From an uncultured Acetobacter sp. (lineage in GTDB: Bacteria; Pseudomonadota; Alphaproteobacteria; Acetobacterales; Acetobacteraceae), in assembly GCA_937900755.1 (NCBI GenBank), contig CALCDN010000192.1:1-20378 (forward strand): DNA of 20,378 nucleotides, written 5' to 3'. A model generated the notes under the pieces. The model did not search any database and had not been told where the DNA came from. It saw only the letters and a list, made by a program, of their open reading frames with translations. This document shows positions 15,046 to 20,378 of this stretch, piece by piece. Made by a program: the position numbers and the translations under genes. Numbering within the stretch: position 1 is the first letter of the stretch; each line of letters starts with the position of its first letter.

Positions 15046-15132
15046 ATGAGCACCCTGGTGCGCTACACAGACCAGAACAAAACGGTTTTACAGGTTACAG
15101 AAGGCAAAGAGAAACATGGCTGGAAGCGTTAA
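15046..15132 (+). CDS. Possible 28-aa upstream ORF overlapping the ssb start
   Basis: ATG 15046 has a GAGG ribosome site 7 nt upstream. The frame (MSTLVRYTDQ... ending HGWKR) stops at 15132, inside ssb, in a different frame and 17 nt past the ssb ATG. No family is recognised. If translated, it could couple ssb translation to ribosomes arriving from upstream. It may be a chance ORF. Confidence 0.35.
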   Translation: MSTLVRYTDQNKTVLQVTEGKEKHGWKR

Positions 15133-15691
15133 CAAGGTCATTCTGGTCGGCAATCTGGGCAAAGACCCCGAAGTCCGCTCCAGCCAGAACGGCCAGAAGA
15201 TTGTGTCCTTCTCCCTCGCCACCAGCGACACGTGGAATGACCGCGCCTCGGGCGAAAAGCGCGAACGGACCGAATGGCACCGCGTGGTCATTTTTAACGA
15301 CCGCCTGGCCGATGTGGCGGAACGCTTCTTGCGCAAGGGCCGCAAGGTGTACCTTGAAGGCGCGTTGCAGACCCGCAAATGGACCGACCAGGGCGGGCAG
15401 GAACGCTATACGACCGAAGTGATCGTGGACCGCTTCCGTGGCGAACTGGTCCTGCTGGACAGCCGTGCGAGTGGCGAGGGTGACGGCGGGAACTTTGGCG
15501 GTGGCAACGGTGGCAGCAGCTACGGCGGCTACAACACCGGCGGCAACGCGGAATACGGCAATAGCGGTGGCACGTCCTCCCGCCTGCCAGCCCCGCCACG
15601 TGGCGGTGGCAACGCCCCTCCCTCTGGCGCCCCCTCTGGCGGGTGGGATGCCTCGGGCGGTGGCGACCTGGATGACGAAATTCCGTTCTGA
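15116..15691 (+). CDS. ssb: Single-stranded DNA-binding protein
   Basis: Essential tetrameric protein that coats single-stranded DNA in replication, repair and recombination. The 191 residues show the SSB start MAGSVNKVILVGNLGKDPEVR, an OB fold to about residue 112 (TEWHRVVIFNDRLADVAERFL, KVYLEGALQTRKW), a Gly/Asn/Ser-rich disordered linker (about 120-180), and the acidic tip DDEIPF that recruits partner proteins. A purine-rich AAAGAGAAAC stretch precedes ATG 15116. A small ORF overlaps the start. In many alphaproteobacteria ssb lies beside uvrA or gyrA; neither is seen here. A strong terminator ends the unit. Confidence 0.97.
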   Translation: MAGSVNKVILVGNLGKDPEVRSSQNGQKIVSFSLATSDTWNDRASGEKRERTEWHRVVIFNDRLADVAERFLRKGRKVYLEGALQTRKWTDQGGQERYTTEVIVDRFRGELVLLDSRASGEGDGGNFGGGNGGSSYGGYNTGGNAEYGNSGGTSSRLPAPPRGGGNAPPSGAPSGGWDASGGGDLDDEIPF

Positions 15692-15721
15692 GCGTATCTC
15701 CCGCCCGGACATCACCCCAGG

Positions 15722-15749
15722 GGGGCCGTTGCCATACGGCCCCTTTTTT
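15722..15749 (+). terminator. Intrinsic terminator of ssb
   Basis: Perfect 8-bp stem GGGGCCGT/ACGGCCCC with loop TGCCAT, followed directly by six T residues (15744-15749). It starts 30 nt past the ssb stop. Confidence 0.93.
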
Positions 15750-16044
15750 GGGAATACGCCCACCCACATGGCCCCCGCCGCAGTTCATCCATCGCGCCAG
15801 AACAAAAAACCAGCGTGGATGGGCTGCGCACCTCACATCAGATTTTATTGAAATTTTAATAATACGCCGATTTCTGTTTATTACTTTTTCCAAATATCAG
15901 TTTTTCTTTATCTTACTGACCGATCATTCTGCTTTTCTTCATGCATCAGTGCATAAATTTCTTGGCGCACGGGCATGATACCGCTATAAGCCGCGTCATT
16001 CTTTCAAGGCAGGTTTCCTGTCATTGCAAAGGCTGACGACTGAC
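15750..16044. other. Gene-free, partly AT-rich spacer before dksA
   Basis: No convincing gene is present on either strand. About 15838-15960 is strikingly AT-rich against the GC-rich surroundings. It contains a small dyad ATGCA-N4-TGCAT (15941-15954) that ends just upstream of the dksA -35. The segment may act as an UP-element/operator region or a long promoter area; nothing shows transfer or a repeat. Confidence 0.5.
15962..15990 (+). promoter_or_regulatory. Predicted sigma-70-type promoter of dksA
   Basis: TTGGCG (15962-15967) and TATAAG (15985-15990) are separated by exactly 17 bp; the -10 matches five of six consensus bases. The expected transcript start near 15997 gives a leader of about 48 nt to the dksA ATG. 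Confidence 0.6.
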
Positions 16045-16458
16045 ATGATTACTTTACCGCCAGATTATCGCCCGTCAGAAGATGAAGAGTTTATGAATCC
16101 TCTTCAGACGGAATACTTCCGGCAGAAACTGCTCAAATGGCGCGCGGATCTTTTGAAAGAGGCAGGGGACACCCTGGCCAGCCTTTCCGAAGGGGGTATC
16201 CATGAAGCCGATATTACCGACCGCGCCAGCGTGGAAACGGACCGTGCGCTGGAACTGCGCACCCGCGACCGGGCCCGCAAGCTGATCGGCAAGATCAACC
16301 TTGCCCTCCAGCGGGTTGAAAACGGCAGCTATGGCTACTGTGAGGAAACAGGCGAGCCAATAGGCCTGAAACGGCTGGAAGCCCGCCCGATCGCCACCCT
16401 GTCCATTGAGGCGCAGGAACAGCACGAGCGTATGGAAAAAACACATAGGGACGATTAA
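16045..16458 (+). CDS. dksA: RNA polymerase-binding transcription factor DksA
   Basis: Binds the RNA polymerase secondary channel and, with ppGpp, mediates the stringent response. From ATG 16045 (137 aa) the protein begins MITLPPDYRPSEDEEFMNP as in alphaproteobacterial DksA. The coiled-coil tip motif D56-x2-D59-x-A61 (ADITDRAS), needed for activity in E. coli, is intact and followed by ALELRTRDRARKLI. The C-terminal zinc-finger region keeps only C99 of the classical four cysteines (YCEETGEPIGL), so it should not bind zinc in the usual way; such reduced versions occur in alphaproteobacteria. A TTG at 16024 is an alternative start without support. An AAGG ribosome site lies 12 nt upstream of the ATG, rather far. 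A tRNA gene follows 69 nt downstream. Confidence 0.95.
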   Translation: MITLPPDYRPSEDEEFMNPLQTEYFRQKLLKWRADLLKEAGDTLASLSEGGIHEADITDRASVETDRALELRTRDRARKLIGKINLALQRVENGSYGYCEETGEPIGLKRLEARPIATLSIEAQEQHERMEKTHRDD

Positions 16459-16486
16459 TTTTCGTCTTTTTTTGTTCTCCCCACTC

Positions 16487-16515
16487 TTGCGGTGGTGCGC
16501 CCAAAAGGCTAGAAC
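16487..16515 (+). promoter_or_regulatory. Possible promoter of tRNA-Thr
   Basis: TTGCGG (16487-16492) and TAGAAC (16510-16515) with a 17-bp spacer lie just before the tRNA. The predicted start near 16522 follows a GC-rich discriminator (CCCCGC), a feature common in stringently controlled stable-RNA promoters. The hexamers match weakly, and read-through from dksA is also possible. Confidence 0.4.
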
Positions 16516-16527
16516 CCCGCAAGCAGT

Positions 16528-16602
<75 letters not shown>

Positions 16603-16730
16603 GCAACTCATCCTTATATTCTATGGCTTTTTTTGCCATGCCTGTGTTTTTGCCCCCTACCGGGTGCTAAAAACGCAAGGCAGCACCCCCAGCGCATGCA
16701 TTGGCCCCATCCCTTGTGGGCCTGATACAA

Positions 16731-16760
16731 AAAAGACCCCGCACCATGGCGGGGCCTTTT
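16731..16760 (-). terminator. Terminator of the tyrS/lipoprotein unit
   Basis: Stem AAAAG-x-CCCCGC / GCGGGG-x-CTTTT with loop ACCATG. The single imperfect pair is a G-U wobble on the minus strand, where the stem runs into a six-T tract. It lies 50 nt past the glycine-rich lipoprotein stop and may also stop plus-strand transcription from the tRNA. Confidence 0.85.
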
Positions 16761-16809
16761 GCAGACAGGCCAGAACACGGCACACAGGGCCAACCCGGCC
16801 CCGGCCTGT

Positions 16810-17202
16810 TCAGCCGCGTGGACCGCCTCCACCGCGCCCCTCGCCATGGCCCCCACCAGATGGACCGCCCCCATGCGCGCCACCACCACCGGGGCGTTGC
16901 CCACCCCCGCCTGGCCCACCGCCGCCAGAACCACCTCCTGGGCGGTTGCCACCAGGGCGACCCCAACTGCCGCCATTTCCGCCGGCGGGGCCGCCGGGCC
17001 TGCCCTCGGGCCGTAGTGCAGGGCGTGACCAGCCACCACCGCCATACCCATAACCGCCATACCCATAATAGTCATCATAACGCATGCTGGGGCCTGCGTA
17101 TCCGTACGGGTAATACGGGCGCGGCCCCGGACCGGGGCCCACGCACCCCGCCAGAGTTGTCAAAGACCCCAAAGCCGCCAGAGCGCACACAAGACGTTTC
17201 AT
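16810..17202 (-). CDS. Small glycine-rich lipoprotein of unknown function
   Basis: A 130-residue product with a clear lipoprotein signal: MKRLVCALAALGSLTTLAGC, lipobox LAGC with acylated C20. The mature part starts VGPGPGPRPYYPYGY, then has Tyr/Gly repeats (about 30-58) and a tail dominated by Gly, Pro, Arg and Ser. It has an excellent AGGAGG ribosome site 8 nt before ATG 17202 and lies 29 nt after the tyrS stop on the same strand, then a terminator. These points make it a real gene despite low complexity. No Asp after the Cys, so outer-membrane sorting is expected by E. coli rules. The GC-rich composition leaves other frames open here, but none has comparable start signals. Function is unknown. 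Confidence 0.75.
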   Translation of the reverse strand: MKRLVCALAALGSLTTLAGCVGPGPGPRPYYPYGYAGPSMRYDDYYGYGGYGYGGGGWSRPALRPEGRPGGPAGGNGGSWGRPGGNRPGGGSGGGGPGGGGQRPGGGGAHGGGPSGGGHGEGRGGGGPRG

Positions 17203-17231
17203 AACAATGGCCTCCTGCTGGTGGTCAGCAC

Positions 17232-18494
17232 TCAGGAGCCGACCCGCACCAGCACATGATGTTTTTTGCCAGCAGAAAGCCTGATGGCGCCGTCCACACT
17301 ATCGTGCTCCACAATCAGGCGATTTTCATCCGCTATCACGGCATTGTTGAGGCGCGCCCCACCACCACGGACCAAACGCCGGGCCTCGCCATTGGTTTTG
17401 GCAAGCCCTGCCTCCACCAGCAGGCGAAAAACGGGAATCCCCTGCGCAAGGTCAGGCTGGGCCACCTCATGCACGGGCAGGTCGGCCGCAGTCACCGCCC
17501 CTTCCTCAAAGGTCTGGCGGGCGGCTTCGGCCGCGGCCAGCGCCGCCTCGCGTCCGTGGCACAGGGCTGTAGCCTCGGTGGCCAGCACTTTTTTGGCCTC
17601 GTTGATCTGCGCGCCGGGCAAGCTTTCCAGCCGGGCACATTCCTCAAGTGGGAGATCGGTGAACAGGCGTAAAAAACGCCCCACATCGGCATCTTCCGTA
17701 TTGCGCCAGAACTGCCAGTAATCAAACACTGGCAGGCGCCTGGGCGACAGCCACACGGCCCCACTGGCCGTTTTGCCCATTTTGGCGCCAGACGAGGTGG
17801 TCAACAGCGGAGTGGTCAGGCCCATGACGGCCTTCTGGTCCGTCCTGCGCACAAGCTCCACGCCCGAGATGATGTTGCCCCACTGGTCGGAGCCGCCAAG
17901 CTGGAGCACCAGACCGTATTTGCGGCTGAGTTCACGGAAGTCATAAGACTGGAGAATGGAGTAGTTGAACTCCAGGAACGTCAGCCCCTGCTCGCGCTCC
18001 AGCCGGTTTTTGACGGAATCGAAGGCCAGCATGCGGTTGATGGAAAAATGCGCCCCCACATCGCGCAGCAGGTCAATATAGGCCAGCTTGTCCAGCCAGT
18101 CCGCATTATTGACCAGCAGGGCATCGGACGCTCCCGCGCCAAAGGTCAGGAACTGGCGCAGGCATCCCTCGATCCCGGCAAGGTTGGTCTGGATGATGTC
18201 TTCTGTCATCAACCCGCGCGCCTCTTCCCTAAAGGACGGGTCGCCAATGCGCGCGGTGCCACCCCCCACAAGGGCGATGGGGCGGTGGCCGTGCTTTTGC
18301 AGCAGCCGCAACATCATAATCTGGATCAGCCCGCCCACATGCAGGCTGTCCGCCGTGGGGTCGAAGCCGATATAGGCCGAAATGGACTGCCGTTCCATCA
18401 GCGCATCCAGCGCCTGCGCATCCGTGCACTGGAAAATGAACCCGCGTGCCGCGGCCTCGCGCATGAAAGAACTCTGAAATCCGCTCTCGACCAT
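17232..18494 (-). CDS. tyrS: Tyrosyl-tRNA synthetase (TyrRS)
   Basis: Class I synthetase charging tRNA-Tyr in the cytoplasm. The 420 residues have the HIGH-equivalent HVGG at 52-55 (GFDPTADSLHVGG), the tyrosine-pocket GGSDQWGN at 200-207, the KMSKS-equivalent KMGKT at 238-242, and a C-terminal S4-like domain (TNGEARRLVRGGGARLNN). This is the bacterial TyrS form of normal length. ATG 18494 is preceded by AGGA at 8 nt. The upstream 143-bp gap to tldD holds a TATGCT-like -10 within a small dyad (18547-18564), so it probably has its own promoter. The glycine-rich lipoprotein gene follows after 29 nt. Confidence 0.97.
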   Translation of the reverse strand: MVESGFQSSFMREAAARGFIFQCTDAQALDALMERQSISAYIGFDPTADSLHVGGLIQIMMLRLLQKHGHRPIALVGGGTARIGDPSFREEARGLMTEDIIQTNLAGIEGCLRQFLTFGAGASDALLVNNADWLDKLAYIDLLRDVGAHFSINRMLAFDSVKNRLEREQGLTFLEFNYSILQSYDFRELSRKYGLVLQLGGSDQWGNIISGVELVRRTDQKAVMGLTTPLLTTSSGAKMGKTASGAVWLSPRRLPVFDYWQFWRNTEDADVGRFLRLFTDLPLEECARLESLPGAQINEAKKVLATEATALCHGREAALAAAEAARQTFEEGAVTAADLPVHEVAQPDLAQGIPVFRLLVEAGLAKTNGEARRLVRGGGARLNNAVIADENRLIVEHDSVDGAIRLSAGKKHHVLVRVGS

Positions 18495-18546
18495 TTTCCT
18501 GTTCCTATCCTCCGGCCCGCATCAGGTGGGCAAAACCCAAGGCACA

Positions 18547-18564
18547 CGCTCTAGCATAAGAGCG
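18547..18564. promoter_or_regulatory. Dyad upstream of tyrS, CGCTCT-N6-AGAGCG
   Basis: Perfect 6-bp arms with centre AGCATA. On the minus strand the centre gives TATGCT, a plausible -10 about 55 nt before the tyrS start. It could be a promoter/operator or a weak end of the tldD transcript; no T run follows. Confidence 0.35.
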
Positions 18565-18598
18565 CGCGCAACAGGAACAGCCCACAGCAAGGCCCATA

Positions 18599-18634
18599 TA
18601 CCGGCGTGCATACCGGCCTACATACCGGCGTGGA
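18599..18634. repeat. Three tandem 12-bp repeats after tldD
   Basis: Copies TACCGGCGTGCA, TACCGGCCTACA and TACCGGCGTGGA lie head to tail, starting 4 nt past the tldD stop on the minus strand. Copy number may vary between strains. No protein-coding role is apparent. Confidence 0.85.
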
Positions 18635-18637
18635 CTC

Positions 18638-20095
18638 CTACGCCGTGCCACCCACGGTCAGCCCGGTCATTTTAAGGGTGGGCTGGCCCACGCCCACCGG
18701 CACGCCCTGCCCGGCCTTGCCGCAGGTGCCAATACCGGGGTCCAGTTCCAGGTTGCCCCCGATCATGGAAACCTGGGTCATGGCCTCCGCCCCGCTGCCA
18801 ATCAGGGTTGCCCCCTTGACCGGGGCCGTCACCCGCCCGTTTTCAATCAGGTACGCCTCCGATGCGGCAAAAACGAACTTGCCCGAGGTAATGTCCACCT
18901 GCCCGCCACCAAAATGCACCGCATACAGCCCACGCTTGACCGAGCGGATCATCTCCTCCGTGGTGGCGCTGCCTTCGAGCATGATGGTGTTGGTCATGCG
19001 CGGCAGGGGCATGTGCGCGTAGGACTGGCGGCGGCCATTGCCCGTGGGGGCCACCCCCATGAGCCGCGCGTTCAGCCGGTCCTGCAAATAGCCTTTGAGA
19101 ATACCATCCTCGATCAGCACCGTGCGGCCTGTGGGCGTGCCCTCGTCATCTATGGTCAGGCTGCCGCGCCGGTCGGGCATGGAGCCATCATCAATGACCG
19201 TCACACCGGGGGAGGCCACGCGCGCGCCAATGCGCCCGGCAAAAACGGACGTGCCCTTGCGGTTGAAGTCCCCCTCCAGCCCGTGGCCCACGGCCTCGTG
19301 CAGCAAAATGCCGGGCCAGCCCGCACCCAGCACCACTTCCATTTCCCCCGCCGGGGCGGCCTGCGCCTCCAGGGCGACCAGTGCCTGGCGCAGGGCCTCG
19401 TCCACAGCACCCTGCCAGGTTTGTACGTTCAGCAGGCGGTTGATCTCGTAACGTCCGCCAAGGCCGTGGCTCCCGCTCTCGCGCTTGCCATTATGCTCGA
19501 CCACAACCGACACGTTCAGCCGCACCAGAGGCCGCAGGTCGGCCACGCGCGCGCCATCGGCACGGATGATCTGCACCGCCTGCCACTCGCCCGAGAGCGA
19601 AGCCATGACCTGCACCACGCGCGAGTCCTTGGCCCGTGCGTAGGCGTCTATGCTGGAAAGCAGGCCCGAGCGGGCAGCAAAATCCGTATCCCCCAATGGG
19701 TTGGCGTCCGTGTAGAGCCGCTGGTTGGTGGGGCGTGGGGGGGCTGCCATCTGCCCCGAGCGGCCCGCGCGCACAGCACTGAGCGCATCGGTCGCGCGCA
19801 GCAGGGAGGTGCGGCTCATCTCGTCCGAGTGGGCAAAGCCTGTCTCCTCCCCCAAAACCGCGCGCAGGCCAAAGCCCGTGCTGGTGTTGAAGGAGGCGGA
19901 ACGGATCACCCCGTCATCCAGTGCTATGGATTCGCTCTCGCGGTATTCAAGGAACAGTTCGCCATCATCCATGCCCTCCAGCGCCGTGCGGGTCAGCTTT
20001 TCGGCGTCATCACGGGTGAGCCGGGTCTGGTTCGGGGTGAAGAACAACTGGTCTGTGGCGGCCAGCGCCCCGGCGTGTGAGGGAGAGAAAGACAT
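18638..20095 (-). CDS. tldD: Metalloprotease TldD
   Basis: TldD of the TldD/TldE (PmbA) pair, a zinc peptidase degrading unfolded peptides and maturing some peptide antibiotics or modulators in other bacteria. In the 485-residue protein the zinc site is H266-E267-x3-H271 (LLHEAVGHGLEGD), with Cys ligand C458 (GTCGKAGQ), both as in E. coli TldD. The presence of HExxxH marks it as the catalytic TldD and not TldE/PmbA, which is not seen in the window. Family segments GTSVFAGRIG and DDEGTPTGRTVLIEDG are present. A GGAGGG ribosome site lies 9 nt before ATG 20095. A phosphatase gene ends 97 nt upstream on the same strand. Confidence 0.96.
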   Translation of the reverse strand: MSFSPSHAGALAATDQLFFTPNQTRLTRDDAEKLTRTALEGMDDGELFLEYRESESIALDDGVIRSASFNTSTGFGLRAVLGEETGFAHSDEMSRTSLLRATDALSAVRAGRSGQMAAPPRPTNQRLYTDANPLGDTDFAARSGLLSSIDAYARAKDSRVVQVMASLSGEWQAVQIIRADGARVADLRPLVRLNVSVVVEHNGKRESGSHGLGGRYEINRLLNVQTWQGAVDEALRQALVALEAQAAPAGEMEVVLGAGWPGILLHEAVGHGLEGDFNRKGTSVFAGRIGARVASPGVTVIDDGSMPDRRGSLTIDDEGTPTGRTVLIEDGILKGYLQDRLNARLMGVAPTGNGRRQSYAHMPLPRMTNTIMLEGSATTEEMIRSVKRGLYAVHFGGGQVDITSGKFVFAASEAYLIENGRVTAPVKGATLIGSGAEAMTQVSMIGGNLELDPGIGTCGKAGQGVPVGVGQPTLKMTGLTVGGTA

Positions 20096-20110
20096 GGACC
20101 AAAGCCCTCC

Positions 20111-20134
20111 GTCTGGGAAATATCAGTCTGGGAA
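20111..20134. repeat. Short direct repeat GTCTGGGAA, two copies
   Basis: Copies at 20111-20119 and 20126-20134 (15-bp period) lie just upstream of the tldD ribosome site. The short length makes chance possible. Confidence 0.4.
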
Positions 20135-20192
20135 TAACGGCGGCCCACATGGCCCACCGCCTGTTTTGCCTGAATGTCAGAAACCGCCGCGC

Positions 20193-20378
20193 TCAGATAC
20201 CCGGCAACTCGTTGACCGTCACCACCCGCCAGCCCGTATCCAGCCGTTCGAGAATGGTGAGCGAGAGATTCTGCACCGAAAAATGGAGCGCCGTTTCGGC
20301 ATGGACCCGCAGCGCATGCGCAAGGGCTGCGCGAATGACCCCGCCATGGGCCACCGCCACAATGTTGCGCCCCGCATG
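20193..20378 (-). CDS. Histidine phosphatase family protein, C-terminal part (cut by window edge)
   Basis: The last 61 residues of a gene entering from the right edge. The segment NIVAVAHGGVIRAALAHAL holds the second catalytic His motif (AHGG) of the phosphoglycerate mutase/alpha-ribazole phosphatase (histidine phosphatase) superfamily. It ends near VQNLSLTILE and NELPGI. The frame is open to the edge and ends with TGA at 20193. The N-terminal RHG motif would lie outside the window, so the substrate class cannot be judged. Same strand as tldD, 97 nt upstream; possible co-transcription. Confidence 0.8.
   Translation of the reverse strand, partial: HAGRNIVAVAHGGVIRAALAHALRVHAETALHFSVQNLSLTILERLDTGWRVVTVNELPGI

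Noticed and set aside
15748..15978. Plus-strand ORF in the spacer between ssb and dksA
   Set aside because: It runs from the ssb terminator through AT-rich DNA up to the dksA promoter, has no ribosome site and gives no recognisable protein.
16623..16639. ATGGC-T7-GCCAT inverted repeat after the tRNA
   Set aside because: The T run is the loop and not the tail, the stem is only 5 bp, and no gene end needs it more than the clear terminator at 16731-16760.
18914..20080. Long plus-strand open frame opposite tldD
   Set aside because: Antisense shadow; the TldD zinc motif and start signals are on the minus strand.

Overview
The window reads as ordinary chromosome of a GC-rich alphaproteobacterium, most likely an acetic acid bacterium (Acetobacteraceae). 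The basis is protein character: an alphaproteobacterial-type DksA, an FNR with C-x2-C-x7-C spacing, a NodT-type efflux lipoprotein, and an ETF/ETF-QO locus. Genus cannot be fixed by eye. I see no insertion sequence, phage gene, CRISPR array or toxin-antitoxin pair. All large genes are intact, and only the right-edge gene is cut by the window.

Left part (1-6.7 kb). A NodT-family outer-membrane efflux lipoprotein (minus) is divergent from a TetR/AcrR-type repressor (plus), with a perfect dyad between them as the probable operator. A shared terminator separates the repressor from a minus-strand electron-transfer block: ETF-ubiquinone oxidoreductase, etfB, etfA. These carry electrons from flavoprotein dehydrogenases to quinone. 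Upstream of ETF-QO lies a stand-alone 2OG-Fe(II) oxygenase-like gene.

Oxygen-response module (6.7-10.1 kb). ompW and hemN are tightly spaced on the minus strand and divergent from an FNR-type regulator with the cysteines for an oxygen-sensing Fe-S cluster. The 306-bp intergenic region holds one perfect FNR box, one near-perfect FNR box and two unexplained dyads. This is the most informative regulatory region in the window.

Middle (10.1-16.6 kb). A periplasmic DegP/Do-type protease and tadA are on the minus strand. A tiny putative secreted/membrane protein follows on plus, then a tightly overlapping run: peptidase C26 amidotransferase, RluB/RsuA-type pseudouridine synthase, rsmD. ssb comes next, preceded by a possible 28-codon upstream ORF that overlaps its start. 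After a strong terminator and an AT-rich spacer come dksA and a tRNA-Thr(GGU).

Right part (16.6-20.4 kb, minus strand). In transcription order these are the end of a histidine-phosphatase gene, tldD, tyrS and a small glycine-rich lipoprotein gene, closed by a terminator. A triple 12-bp tandem repeat lies just after tldD.

Several gene ends carry clear hairpin terminators, so transcription units are fairly well delimited. I did not find a convincing wholly new system. The best leads are the FNR intergenic region, the upstream ORF at ssb, the self-standing NodT unit with its dyad, and the glycine-rich lipoprotein behind tyrS.
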